The notes beneath the pieces were generated by a model, which ran no database searches, was not told where the DNA came from, and worked only from the letters and a program-made list of their open reading frames with translations. 34,838 nt of DNA from a virus. The stretch lies in the IMG/VR virus record IMGVR_UViG_3300005613_003241, positions 1 through 34,838 of that record. One strand, written 5' to 3'. How positions within the stretch are numbered: the first letter of the stretch is position 1; the number at the start of each line of letters is the position of its first letter. The translations under genes were made by a program, and so were the position numbers. Shown here in pieces: positions 23,344 to 32,412 of this stretch.

Positions 23344-25380
23344 TCAATCTCCCCCTGATGTTATCCACCCAAAAACCGGATTAAGAGTCACTGGACTAAC
23401 ACCTGCCGAAGCGTAAACCCGATCGCTAATTCCCACTCCACCGGACCATACAAGTACCGGGTACAAACACGGACTCTTCTTCGGATCAGGCGTTTCGCCA
23501 ATTCCGGCTCCTTCTGGTGGCGGGCAATCCTCACCAGCACCTAATATAATATATCTTTTGGCGTGATGAAATTCGACATCGCTAAGGTACACATAGGTTT
23601 CCAGAGTTTCGTGGATATCATGCCGAGAGACCGTCGTTAATTTGTTGGCCGGATATCCAGGTGTATCTTCAAGGCCAACAGTTTCGACCCAATCACCGGC
23701 ACTCTGTCCGATAAACTGACCACCTGTACGTAAAAGTACAAATCCGGGTTCCTGTGGTGGTGCTTCCTGCATCCGAAGGAGGTGTGGGCCATAGTCATTT
23801 TGCTTATTTGGTGCTAACAATTCTATGAATTGCTTCTCGGCCGTTTCGCCTTGGCCACTATCGTCACGCATAAGTAACTGAAGTCCGTAACCAGTCTTTA
23901 GTCGCACGAGCGCTTTGTTGGCTTTGGGTTCCGGAAAGCCCCCTTCTTTTCTATTTGGGCTCTTTTGATCATTACCATCATCCGACATCCACAGTTCATG
24001 ACCAGAAGTGCTGGCAATACGAATACCTCGTCTATCACCCGCCCTGCCGCTGTTTAACGTATGGTCATTCATCTCAATCTGATGACCAGTGGCCGTTTTA
24101 ATCTGAATACCGTTTGGCTCCCATTCGCCGGTTGTTAAGTGATTGAATTCACCCGCCCGCACATTCTTTTCATCCTCAACATCACTCATCTTGATCATAT
24201 GGCCCGTAGCGGTCTTCAGGTACATCTTGCCATAAAACTTATTCTCGCAACCGAATGGGAAGGGGCTCACTCCCCTCTCCCAATTAGGCGCTCCTTCTGG
24301 ATCGCTGACTTCATCATCCATAACAAAAACGTGTCCACTAATGGAAGATAGGAAAACCCCCGTTTGCTCTAGTTGGCATTTATTGTTTTGGGGTGTACAA
24401 GGACCTCGGAAAGCTCGCACCTCACTCTCGTGCTTGAATAGTTCATTCTTGCACCTGTCATATTCATGATCGCCACATTCCGGAGTTTCCGTATCTTTTC
24501 TACATCCCGAGCTATCTTCATCCAATGTCTTGCCGCAATCAATCCCTGTGCCTGCACCACCGGTGGCATTTGGGCCACATGAGCAAGCTTTGGGATGGGC
24601 GTGTTGACCAGCAGCATGCATATGATCATCCCACATTAGGAAAGTGGCCCCGCCACTTGAACCCAATTCAACACGCTTCCATCTATGATTGCAGTAATAG
24701 TTACCGTCATCGAATTTAAGACGATGCTTTTCGGGAGTCTTAATCTCATAGATGTGCGAAGGCGTTACCTTCCGTAGTGCTTCTGTGTCTTGCTCAAAGG
24801 CTTTAATATCATCAATGTCTTTGATGTTGGAGTTTTCGGTATTCGATGGAGGGAATACCTGCGACTCATCATTAGCGCCAACAAAATAACCTTTTCGATG
24901 ACCTTCATGGATACATTGATATTCCGGTATGCCATAACCCCAGTTATGAGGCGGTTCCCCTCGATCACGATTCCAAATAGTTCCTAGATAGAAAACAGCA
25001 CCACGGTTGCCACTCTCACAGAAAATGACAATCTCAGAGCCTGCTGGTGGCACCCACAATGCCCCGGAATCATCGAAACCACCAAGTACAGAAACAGAAT
25101 TAGCCCACGGAAGAGATTCGACAGGCGTATTCTTGTTAGACCACAATGGGTGATAAAACTTAACTCTTCCTTGTCCCCACGGGTCTTTTGTGTCCACGCA
25201 TAATGCAAGCCTCATTCCATATAGAGCATTACTTTGTACATCTAAACTCGAAGTTTTCTCAAGAGCAGATTGAACAGACCGGCTAGTATTGTAAGTAAAG
25301 TCACTAAGCATTTCCTCTAACGCCGTCAATCGACTGTCCATTTCGGGAATTTGTTGTACACTGTTAAGAAACCATGACAT
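23344..25380 (-). CDS. Baseplate spike protein, gp5/VgrG-like
   Basis: This is 678 residues. Residues 1-50 are coiled-coil-like (MDSRLTALEEMLSDF). An OB-fold spans about 55-140 (YGMRLALCVDTKDPWGQGRV, LPWANSV, then WVPPAGSEIVIFCESGNRGA and FYLGTIWN), as in gp5/gpV/VgrG spikes. From about 240 to 510 at least six copies of a motif GHxIxMxD(D) recur (GHVFVMDDE, GHMIKMSD, GHQIEMNDH, GHELWMSDD), the usual repeat of a triple-stranded beta-helix. A cysteine-rich insertion lies at about 266-335 (CSCGPN, DCGKT, GCRKD, ECGD), unusual for this family and perhaps metal-binding. No lysozyme domain is evident. It forms the membrane-piercing spike on the gp27-like hub. Confidence 0.85.
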   Translation of the reverse strand: MSWFLNSVQQIPEMDSRLTALEEMLSDFTYNTSRSVQSALEKTSSLDVQSNALYGMRLALCVDTKDPWGQGRVKFYHPLWSNKNTPVESLPWANSVSVLGGFDDSGALWVPPAGSEIVIFCESGNRGAVFYLGTIWNRDRGEPPHNWGYGIPEYQCIHEGHRKGYFVGANDESQVFPPSNTENSNIKDIDDIKAFEQDTEALRKVTPSHIYEIKTPEKHRLKFDDGNYYCNHRWKRVELGSSGGATFLMWDDHMHAAGQHAHPKACSCGPNATGGAGTGIDCGKTLDEDSSGCRKDTETPECGDHEYDRCKNELFKHESEVRAFRGPCTPQNNKCQLEQTGVFLSSISGHVFVMDDEVSDPEGAPNWERGVSPFPFGCENKFYGKMYLKTATGHMIKMSDVEDEKNVRAGEFNHLTTGEWEPNGIQIKTATGHQIEMNDHTLNSGRAGDRRGIRIASTSGHELWMSDDGNDQKSPNRKEGGFPEPKANKALVRLKTGYGLQLLMRDDSGQGETAEKQFIELLAPNKQNDYGPHLLRMQEAPPQEPGFVLLRTGGQFIGQSAGDWVETVGLEDTPGYPANKLTTVSRHDIHETLETYVYLSDVEFHHAKRYIILGAGEDCPPPEGAGIGETPDPKKSPCLYPVLVWSGGVGISDRVYASAGVSPVTLNPVFGWITSGGD

Positions 25381-25401
25381 TCATCCTCCTGCGACCTGTG
25401 T

Positions 25402-27030
25402 TTACCCTTGCGGTATTGGAATACCCGTTGTGTTGTTCGGATGTATTGTTGAGCCCGGTGTAGGTAACACCAACTTCAACGTAGTGGTATAGGTACCAAG
25501 ACGTATTTCATGCGACACTCCCACTACCCACCACTTCTTATTGCTCAAGGTTGGATTGCACGTACTTACCGCCACGGCCCCATCACCTTGAGTGCCAGAG
25601 GCTGCCCAATCTCCGCATGCGCCCCTTGCCTTTGTTGGAGCTATATGAAAGGGATTGATTACTATTATGGAGGCATAGGCAAACTTCATTAACAGAGGGT
25701 CATCGAGTACAGGATTTCCATGTATTCGCATTTCTGCCGTAACTGGTTCGTAGTTACGATTTGCCAACATATGTTCCGCATCAGCCTTTTGGGCCTTTTC
25801 TTGACCGTCTTTGCCATCCTCTTGCGAGATTTCATCAGGAGCATTTTCTGCTCGTGGACCACTAGTATTATTTTCGTTTGAACATTCGGAGTTTTGGCCT
25901 TCCAAAGCACAATCATATTCCTTCAGTTCGTAGCTTTTCGAGTTTTCTTTTTCGTGCGGAATTTTTGCAGTTTGCGTCGATCCTTCACCACCAAGCTTAG
26001 ATGCGTACATGAATGTCCACTTAATTGAAGGAGTAAAACTAATGACGTTGCCACACGGACCTCCATTTACCATGTAATTACCAATATGTATGTTATCACC
26101 TGAATTAGGGTCTGGTCCTTTCTCCTTATGAACTGGTTCGCTATATTCCCACATAACCAAAGTACTGACATCTTCCATATCATCCCAAGCCATCGTCACT
26201 CCTTTACCCCTTTCGGTGAGATGCGATTTAATCCATTCCCAAGCTACGTCTTCCGGATTTTGACCTTTAGCAAGATACTTCTTCTTGTATGGGTCCTCAA
26301 ACTTCCACATATCAATCTCGGGGTTTTGATCACGAGGATTTTTACCTGCCGAACGTGTTAAAAACTTAATCTGTTCAATTTTGGGACAAGTCTGCGTGAA
26401 TAATTTCCTAAGAGCATCCTTCAAATCCATTTTATCCACGTTATGATCACTTCCGTATTCCGCCTGATGAAGTGTTTCGAAAGAAAGAGTCATCAAGTCA
26501 TAACATTCAAGTACAAAAGTAAGAGTTTGTTCAAATTTAACATCAACCTTAATTACAACAAAATTGTGCACAGCGCTTCGTTGTACGATAACATGTCCGC
26601 CAGCGCTACATACGTCAGCCACCCAACCCCATTGTACCTTTATTTTATATTGGTCATTAGTAGTCTGTAGGCAATGGACCATCTTATCAAAAAACCTCTG
26701 GAATACACCACCTTCCTCATCTACAATTTCCACTATAACGCCACAACCATTAGATTGCCCATACTGAAAAGACTTAATGACTGCCCGATGCCCAAACTTT
26801 GCAGAACCAGGAATAGATTTGTTACCCACCGTAATCATTACAGGGTCTTTACCTATGATTTGCACAATTACGTATGGAGCAAACATAGCGGCCGTAGTCT
26901 GCGAGTTGGATGAGTCTTTGAGGTCTTGTGGAAGCGGAGGCAACCCACCCACGGTAATGGGCTTTGCGCTCCCGTTCGCTGCGAAGTTAGGACATGGGGC
27001 ACAATTTTGACGACCAGTATTTACTCCCAT
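25402..27030 (-). CDS. Baseplate hub protein, gp27/gpD-like
   Basis: This is 542 residues. Three features fit the gp27/gpD hub family: an early strand-rich domain (APYVIVQIIGKDPVMITVG, VIVEIVDEEGGVFQRFF), a QWGWVADV turn, and a late ADAEHMLANRNYEPVTAEMR IHGNPV-type segment followed by INPFHI and WWVVGVSHEIRLGTYTTTLK. The final GVSHxIxxGxYTTTLxLVLP is the usual end of this fold. A long acidic insertion at about 380-425 (ECSNENNTSG, DEISQEDGKDGQEKAQKADA) is low in structure. It lies between the spike and the gp53-like gene, the order expected for hub genes. It is placed at the tail tip, where it joins tube to spike. Confidence 0.72.
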   Translation of the reverse strand: MGVNTGRQNCAPCPNFAANGSAKPITVGGLPPLPQDLKDSSNSQTTAAMFAPYVIVQIIGKDPVMITVGNKSIPGSAKFGHRAVIKSFQYGQSNGCGVIVEIVDEEGGVFQRFFDKMVHCLQTTNDQYKIKVQWGWVADVCSAGGHVIVQRSAVHNFVVIKVDVKFEQTLTFVLECYDLMTLSFETLHQAEYGSDHNVDKMDLKDALRKLFTQTCPKIEQIKFLTRSAGKNPRDQNPEIDMWKFEDPYKKKYLAKGQNPEDVAWEWIKSHLTERGKGVTMAWDDMEDVSTLVMWEYSEPVHKEKGPDPNSGDNIHIGNYMVNGGPCGNVISFTPSIKWTFMYASKLGGEGSTQTAKIPHEKENSKSYELKEYDCALEGQNSECSNENNTSGPRAENAPDEISQEDGKDGQEKAQKADAEHMLANRNYEPVTAEMRIHGNPVLDDPLLMKFAYASIIVINPFHIAPTKARGACGDWAASGTQGDGAVAVSTCNPTLSNKKWWVVGVSHEIRLGTYTTTLKLVLPTPGSTIHPNNTTGIPIPQG

Positions 27031-27038
27031 CTCTCTCC

Positions 27039-27365
27039 TTAGAAGTTATATTGTGCAGGTATGCGAATAGTTAGATTCGCCTTATATTGGTACACATCAG
27101 CGAAACCATTGAATTGCATGATCTTCCACCACAAATCCACCGTACCATAAGCACGAAAAGAAGTTAAGTCTGGGCGATACTCCTCTCCAGCAGGTATAAC
27201 TGTTATCTGATCGTTTGTAGTAACGATCGCATCAGGTCTTTTGTATATCTCGAAGGTTAAGATGCCGTCTTCCCCATAAACGAGGACATCCGATTGTACA
27301 TACCGACTGGTAGCTGTAACGTACCCTGTTGCCCGTGTTGTTGATTTGCGAATGGGAATAGCCAT
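27039..27365 (-). CDS. Baseplate wedge protein, gp53-like
   Basis: This is 108 residues. The end of the protein (GEEYRPDLTSFRAYGTVDLW, then WKIMQFNGFADVYQYKANLT) has the layout of gp53-like baseplate wedge and LysM-linked proteins: the aromatic-rich DLWW(K) sentence followed by a domain that contacts the gp25/gp6 core. The start MAIPIRKSTTRATGYVTATS is polar. The 27367 end of the preceding gene is 1 base away. Its position beside the hub and initiator genes supports the call, although very short members can be misassigned. Confidence 0.65.
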   Translation of the reverse strand: MAIPIRKSTTRATGYVTATSRYVQSDVLVYGEDGILTFEIYKRPDAIVTTNDQITVIPAGEEYRPDLTSFRAYGTVDLWWKIMQFNGFADVYQYKANLTIRIPAQYNF

Positions 27366-27366
27366 T

Positions 27367-27927
27367 TTATAAACCTGACTTTAGGATTCTTTGTTGATTA
27401 GGAAGGCTATTTTGGCCCTCCGTTGCATACACAACATGCCATGATGTTTGCATCTGGAAATAATAAGGATACATGTAAGTTTTATTCCAAGCCACATTAG
27501 AAGGGTACGAAATACTGTAATTGTTTAGGACGACGCAAAGCGGAGTCTTGCTTAATAGCCAACCACATTTAATCGCACAAATCGGTGGCGGCTTATATGG
27601 CGAACCTTCCCGAGGATACAATGCACTTTGTAGTGCCCATACGTCTTCTTGATTTTCGTCAAAATCAGTCATCTCGATAACGATAAAATGAAGACGTATG
27701 CTAATTACTCGGTTGGCACTATGCGAAAAGGTTTTGATGGGCGAAGACCTACCGATGACGTTTACATCAGCATAATTGGCTTGCTTGGCATCAGATATTT
27801 CCGGCAATATCTTAGGTATAACCATATGCGGATCGCCCCCGGCGGGCTTGGGAATTTTGATCCAACACTGTTCCGGATTCAGTGGTAATAATCGACCGCC
27901 TGGCGATGAAGTAGCTAATGCTGTCAT
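27367..27927 (-). CDS. Tail-initiator / baseplate adaptor-like protein
   Basis: This is 186 residues. Residues 50-95 read VNVIGRSSPIKTFSHSANRV and ISIRLHFIVIEMTDF, the pattern of tail proteins that sit at the tube-baseplate junction, where SP(I/V)xxFxxxxxRxIxIxLxF is typical. The C-terminal KTYMYPYYFQMQTSWHVVYA is strand-rich. It comes directly after the tape measure gene, as initiator or distal-tail proteins normally do. I assign it to the tail-tube/baseplate adaptor class with moderate confidence. A LysM domain, found in some relatives, is not evident here. Confidence 0.55.
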   Translation of the reverse strand: MTALATSSPGGRLLPLNPEQCWIKIPKPAGGDPHMVIPKILPEISDAKQANYADVNVIGRSSPIKTFSHSANRVISIRLHFIVIEMTDFDENQEDVWALQSALYPREGSPYKPPPICAIKCGWLLSKTPLCVVLNNYSISYPSNVAWNKTYMYPYYFQMQTSWHVVYATEGQNSLPNQQRILKSGL

Positions 27928-27988
27928 TGTTCCTCATGTAAATGGTGTGCGTAACATTAGACTCACTATATATGAGCAAATTCGACGA

Positions 27989-30900
27989 TTATCCTCTTTG
28001 CGTCGGAGGACCTTGTATTGGCCCTCTTTGCGCAGCGTCCGAATAACGACTCTTATCCCAAGTATAGTATTTCGTTGCCGCTGGTCCTTTTGTGCGAGAT
28101 GCCGGGTCTCCCGCCTCGACAGTAGATGATTGTTCTTCGGTTCGCTGTTCTTCGATCCATTTAGCGAACGTTAAAAGATAGCCCTTCATATCGTCTAACG
28201 CTTTTAGCATTAGACCCGTGTTACTTCCCATATGGGACATATCTCGGGCCATTGCTTTCGTTTCTGCTGGTGTTGCCGCTCGATCCTTACGTAGACGATC
28301 GAGTACTTCTCCTTCTTTTGGTCCTTCTCCGGGTACAAGTGGCGTTACTTTTGCTTTTCCTCTGACCTTTGTTGAAGCGGCCGTAACTGCTGCGAAGCGT
28401 GGTGTTTTTGCACTCGTTGCAAACGATGCGCTGCTTTTTAATTCCTTTACGATGATTTTTTCTTTTTTGGCCTTATCTATCCCTTGTTTCTCTAGTCCAA
28501 TGTCTTTGACATAAGCTGTTCTTGGAGATTTGAATAAACCAAAAAGCCCTCCAAGCCATTTCATGCCTTTCAAACCAGCCCCTAGAGTCCAATTAGTAGC
28601 TGTTGCTATCCAAGGGGTAAGCCGAGAGAGTATATTTGAAACATGCGATTCAATCTGGACGATTTTCTCTTGCCAACTAGTGGCCGGAGAAGATATGGAT
28701 TGCATGCCTTTTTCTTGCGATTTCCTAGAGTCCTCCAACCTATTGATCATAGTTTTTCTATCGGTCGATGTACCTTGTATCGCTGCCAGAGTATCTTTCC
28801 AAGGAATTCGCTCACCCCTTTGTACGGCCCCTTGTTTTTTTAGTATCTTTTCCTGCTTTTCATTGGCCTCCCATGCGGACCTTATGGCAACTTTCTGTTG
28901 GTCGGCTGCTGTCATGTTTTGAAGTTTAGCTCTAGCCGCTTCGATGTCTTTGGCTTTCCCCTGCTGGACCAAAAAGGTTGCTAACGAGTCTGTCATCCTT
29001 TTACTGGGTGTCTCAAACGCAGTAACACCATCCCTTAACATATTTGTAGCTTCTCGCATTGTATCCGCACTCATTTTCATCTTACGAGTTTGTTCTGACA
29101 ATTTGGAGGCATAATCAAAGTGTCCGTCCTTTTCCTTTTGATGAATTTCTGCCATTCGGTCTGAGAAACTCATACCCGCCAATCGTTGCGCTTCCACAAA
29201 ACGCCCGTATTCATCTGCGCCCATATTGAATAACGCACCGGCTTTAAGATTAGCTACATTAACAGCATCAAGAGCGGCGGCGTATTCACGACTAGCCTTT
29301 TCAAATTCTTTGGTACCTACCTCAAACCCCCTCGCAACAGGATCGAGCTTATCCATTGCCCTATTCATGTCTGATACGCTTTTGATTTCGTCATGGAATC
29401 CGGCTTTTTTTAATGCAGTACCAAACTCGCCTTGGAAACCACGCAAATCTGCTTTTACATGCACATCGCCAAGTTCCGCCATTCCTCGTGACAATTCGGC
29501 CATCTTTTCAGTGTCACGTGCTATTCTGCCAGACATGACTTCTTGTACACTGATCCCTTCAATTCGGTCGGCGGCCATCAGCATAGCTCTTGCCATTTTA
29601 TCACCAGATTGTAGAGCTTCTATGAATCCAGTAGGTCCCGTCGTCAGAAGTTCTTGGAATTTACCCATTGGCTCCTCCACTCCAAGTTTCTTAGCCTCAC
29701 CTGCCAGTTTTACCATGTTGCCCATCGCTTCTTCGGTAAGCGTACCTGCATTTCGCATATTGGTCATGAATTTATATGATGATTCCACAACCTCTGCTAA
29801 GGCATCACCCGTTAGTCCGGTTGTTCTGGCGGCAAATTCTATGTGATCGGCAACGCCAATTAGGTGGTCGTCCGCAATACCCAATTCCATACTCCACTTA
29901 CGAGTCCACTCGGCAGTTTTCTTGGTATCAACCCCGAGCATCTTTCCATGGCGCATACCGATTAACGTCAACTTTGTGGCCTTTGTCCTACTCTTGATAC
30001 CTTTCTGCATTATCGCCAGTTCGGTTTCATACACTTTCCTGGTTTTTTCGCCTACCTTCAAAGCGATAGCTCGCATGTCTCTTCGATCTTTTTCACTGGC
30101 ATACATTTCGCCCTGGGTAAAGGCAATTTGATTAAGCTGTTGCTCAAACTGGAACGACTCTTTTATTGATTTCTTCCAATCGAAAGCCGCACTTATAGGT
30201 TCGTCAGCTATAAGAGACGTGAGTTCGTCGGCATACTTGACCGCTTTCTTGAAGAACCGTCCCATTTTCTTGAAGAAGCCACTTTCCTTTTTGGCACGTT
30301 TGGCAGCCTTTTTGTTAGCCTTGTCAAGATGCTCAAGATAAGTACCCATCAACTTATTACGTTCCCTCGCAGTCTTAACTTCGATAATATCGATTTCTAA
30401 TGACCTCTGTTTCGCTTTATGGGCCTTGGTATACAACTGTTGGTAATGCCCCGCCTTTGCGATGATTTCGCCTTGCGCTGCTAATCTTGCATTGACCCTC
30501 TTCTGTTCCTTCGCTGACAATACCCCCTCAGACAGGCCCATTCGTTTCCGAACATCCCCTTCCTCCATATAGGTCTCAAGACGTTGTCTCAGTAACCTAT
30601 GTCCACGAGTGAGAGAGCTAAGCTGTTCATTTCCCATAACCGACCAATATTCCTGGTCAGCGATCGTTTGTTTGACTATCTCTGCGATCTTTTTCCGAAG
30701 ACTAAGTTCCGGCCCAAGTGATTCTGACCTTGACCCGGGTCCAAATTTTGGCTCCGGTGGAGTAGGCTCTGATGTCGGTCCGGAAGGAGTTGGTGGCGGC
30801 GCACCGGTCGCTGCCGTAACTCCGGCTGCTATTTGTCCACTAATTTGATTTAATGTTTGGCCGAGAGCATGTACGGCTGATAATAGTTCGGGATACTTAA

Positions 30901-31342
30901 CCCAAATGGTTCCTTTATGAGTCAGTGCCGCTGCCGCACGTTGCATCGCATTCATGCCTGCCTGTAAGTTATTGGGCATCGCCTGTTTCATTCCCGATGC
31001 CACTTCACTCATGGAAGCACCGCCACTACCTAATGCCGGAATGGCTTTGGCCCCACCCCTACCTTTCATCTCTGCTCGCAATGCTTGTGTTGCGTCAATA
31101 TTCGCAGAAATAACAGCCGCCACTTGATTTAATTTCCCAGCAAGCTGAGCCTGCGATTGAATCGCAACCTTAGTTACTTGGGTTAATTTATCTGAAACTT
31201 GATTAGCGGCAGAAACCTTCTGGGTAAATTGACTTATGATTGCAGCAGCTTGACTACCACCGCCAGGATTGGTCGCACTACCCGACAGCGAAGCGGCTGT
31301 GGGTGTGTAAGACACCGTTCGTCCATGCGAATCTAGTGGCAT
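27989..31342 (-). CDS. Tape measure protein
   Basis: This is 1117 residues, the largest protein in the window and directly preceding the baseplate genes. Residues 1-130 are low-complexity and Ala/Gln-rich (AAAIISQFTQKVSAANQVSD). Residues 310-800 are long charged helices with many GxxxA and KKxxK segments (KAAKRAKKESGFFKKMGRFF, FNMGADEYGRFVEAQRLAGM). A hydrophobic region at about 925-965 (LTPWIATATNWTLGAGLKGM, KWLGGLFGLF) fits the membrane-interacting part found in tape measures. The C-terminus is charged and disordered (DRAATPAETKAMARDMSHM). Its length sets tail length, and it may be injected during infection. No peptidase or lysozyme motif is evident. Confidence 0.87.
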   Translation of the reverse strand: MPLDSHGRTVSYTPTAASLSGSATNPGGGSQAAAIISQFTQKVSAANQVSDKLTQVTKVAIQSQAQLAGKLNQVAAVISANIDATQALRAEMKGRGGAKAIPALGSGGASMSEVASGMKQAMPNNLQAGMNAMQRAAAALTHKGTIWVKYPELLSAVHALGQTLNQISGQIAAGVTAATGAPPPTPSGPTSEPTPPEPKFGPGSRSESLGPELSLRKKIAEIVKQTIADQEYWSVMGNEQLSSLTRGHRLLRQRLETYMEEGDVRKRMGLSEGVLSAKEQKRVNARLAAQGEIIAKAGHYQQLYTKAHKAKQRSLEIDIIEVKTARERNKLMGTYLEHLDKANKKAAKRAKKESGFFKKMGRFFKKAVKYADELTSLIADEPISAAFDWKKSIKESFQFEQQLNQIAFTQGEMYASEKDRRDMRAIALKVGEKTRKVYETELAIMQKGIKSRTKATKLTLIGMRHGKMLGVDTKKTAEWTRKWSMELGIADDHLIGVADHIEFAARTTGLTGDALAEVVESSYKFMTNMRNAGTLTEEAMGNMVKLAGEAKKLGVEEPMGKFQELLTTGPTGFIEALQSGDKMARAMLMAADRIEGISVQEVMSGRIARDTEKMAELSRGMAELGDVHVKADLRGFQGEFGTALKKAGFHDEIKSVSDMNRAMDKLDPVARGFEVGTKEFEKASREYAAALDAVNVANLKAGALFNMGADEYGRFVEAQRLAGMSFSDRMAEIHQKEKDGHFDYASKLSEQTRKMKMSADTMREATNMLRDGVTAFETPSKRMTDSLATFLVQQGKAKDIEAARAKLQNMTAADQQKVAIRSAWEANEKQEKILKKQGAVQRGERIPWKDTLAAIQGTSTDRKTMINRLEDSRKSQEKGMQSISSPATSWQEKIVQIESHVSNILSRLTPWIATATNWTLGAGLKGMKWLGGLFGLFKSPRTAYVKDIGLEKQGIDKAKKEKIIVKELKSSASFATSAKTPRFAAVTAASTKVRGKAKVTPLVPGEGPKEGEVLDRLRKDRAATPAETKAMARDMSHMGSNTGLMLKALDDMKGYLLTFAKWIEEQRTEEQSSTVEAGDPASRTKGPAATKYYTWDKSRYSDAAQRGPIQGPPTQRG

Positions 31343-31350
31343 AGTATTAT

Positions 31351-32019
31351 TTAGGCTTCACTTGTTGGCCGAGTTGCAGGTGACCCCGGTACAGTAGCAG
31401 GTATCCCAACTGTTGGCCGAAACACTTCTGGTCTAGGTTCGGCTATGGACTGTCTGGCTAACTGTTCAGCAGTTGGATTGACCTCTCGTTGTAGCTGCTG
31501 CCGGATCATTTCTCGGATTATCTTCATTTCCTGTGGATTAAAGGATCGCCGAATGGTCTCAAGTCGCCCAGAAGCATACTGGCAATCGAATAGTATGATC
31601 TTGCGAATTCCGGGTTTCTTATAGATGCGAAACGCTTGGGTTATATATGGATCGTGTTGAACTAATTTGTATTGGAATTGCTCATTACCACATTGCTTGC
31701 TCATCAAACTTGTCAGATAAGGCAATGTCAGGTAATGGATATTGATGCCGCCAATTCGTTCGTCTGGCTTTTTGTACTTACCAGCAACTAAGGTCAAAGG
31801 CTTTGGATCATGTTTCCAAAACAAGTACTGCATGATAATAAGATCGCCCTTCTTGATTTCCTCGTATGTAGCCCATCGCCATAAAGCACCTTCCGCCCCA
31901 CTACCCGCCCCAGTTGGGGCGGGTAGTGGGGGCGGCCCTGGCACTCCTGGTATTCCGGGCACCGGTGGTGCTCCTGGTGTTGGTAGTGCGTTAGCTGGAT
32001 TTCGTGGAAAAGTCGGCAT
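31351..32019 (-). CDS. Hypothetical virion/tail protein with proline-rich N-terminus
   Basis: This is 222 residues. Residues 1-45 are collagen-like and proline-rich (ALPTPGAPPVPGIPGVPG, PPPLPAPTGAGSG). The middle segment (GDLIIMQYLFWKHDPKPLTL, then GGINIHYLTLPYLTSLM and FRIYKKPGIRKIILFDC) is reminiscent of a family seen next to tape measure genes in T4-like and large phages, whose role I do not know. The C-terminus is helical and polar (EMIRQQLQREVNPTAEQLAR). It lies just upstream of the tape measure gene in the same operon, so an assembly chaperone or small tail component is possible. No ribosome site is seen before the ATG. Confidence 0.6.
   Translation of the reverse strand: MPTFPRNPANALPTPGAPPVPGIPGVPGPPPLPAPTGAGSGAEGALWRWATYEEIKKGDLIIMQYLFWKHDPKPLTLVAGKYKKPDERIGGINIHYLTLPYLTSLMSKQCGNEQFQYKLVQHDPYITQAFRIYKKPGIRKIILFDCQYASGRLETIRRSFNPQEMKIIREMIRQQLQREVNPTAEQLARQSIAEPRPEVFRPTVGIPATVPGSPATRPTSEA
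31893..31935. repeat. GC-rich palindrome inside the 222-residue gene
   Basis: CACTACCCGCCCCA (31899-31912) and its exact reverse complement (31915-31928) are separated by only two bases. The outer CCGCCC/GGGGCGG continues with one bulged base, about 20 pairs in all. It lies in the codons for PLPAPTGAGSGAEG. Confidence 0.9.
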
Positions 32020-32049
32020 AGGTTATTCGTATTCTGGGTACATATAGAT

Positions 32050-32361
32050 ATGAGCGAACCAGGTCAATTCTTTGAAGCAAAGCGCCGCATGGACCCGAGT
32101 AGTTACGACACCCGTTACTACAATGCGTTGATGGATATGGCCGGAGCCCTTGCCAAAATCTTCAGGAGATATTCCCGAGCGACACGCAAGGAGGCTTGGC
32201 GGTCGATCATCAGTAATAAAGGGAAGAAGGAGGTCAATCGACTACTTCTTGATCCTGATATCCCTATTACTAGGTTCCGAAGGATCGGAAGGGGTTTCAA
32301 AGAATGGCTCGATAGTCAGCCGCAACCGTTCCCAAAAATCTATAGAAATCTAAAAGTGTGA
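32050..32361 (+). CDS. Small basic plus-strand protein, unknown
   Basis: This is 103 residues, MSEPGQFFEAKRRMDPSSYD to YRNLKV. It is basic and helical (FRRYSRATRKEAWRSIISNK, RFRRIGRGFKEWLDSQPQPF), which suggests nucleic-acid or membrane-surface binding. It is divergent from the minus-strand 222-residue gene (30 bases between starts), so a shared control region must lie there, although no clear promoter or ribosome site is visible. Its last 12 codons lie inside block 2 of the dispersed element, so the C-terminus PKIYRNLKV may have been added by that element. Confidence 0.55.
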   Translation: MSEPGQFFEAKRRMDPSSYDTRYYNALMDMAGALAKIFRRYSRATRKEAWRSIISNKGKKEVNRLLLDPDIPITRFRRIGRGFKEWLDSQPQPFPKIYRNLKV

Positions 32362-32412
32362 AAATTAAACGATCGATAGATTTTTAGGTTTGAAACCGGC
32401 ATCGTAAGGTCC
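32325..32412 (+). promoter_or_regulatory. Dispersed conserved intergenic element, copy B
   Basis: This copy pairs with the element at 3869-3954 but in inverted orientation. Block 2 (32325-32365) and block 1 (32386-32412, containing AGGTTTGAAACCGGC) are separated by 20 bases. Downstream, a third segment at 32454-32471 is the exact reverse complement of 32335-32352 (18 bases), and the match continues imperfectly to about 32482. Copy B is thus bounded by inverted copies of its block 2. It follows the 103-residue gene and precedes the membrane-protein gene by about 210 bases, as copy A precedes its own downstream gene by about 250. Confidence 0.65.

Noticed and set aside
28870-28890. Third copy of the dispersed element (GGACCTTATGG in tape measure)
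   Set aside because: Only 11 bases match and the rest of both blocks is absent, so chance is likely.
29226-29846. 206-codon plus-strand frame inside the tape measure gene
   Set aside because: It is antisense to a clear tape measure gene, has serine-rich composition typical of an antisense shadow, and has no ribosome site.
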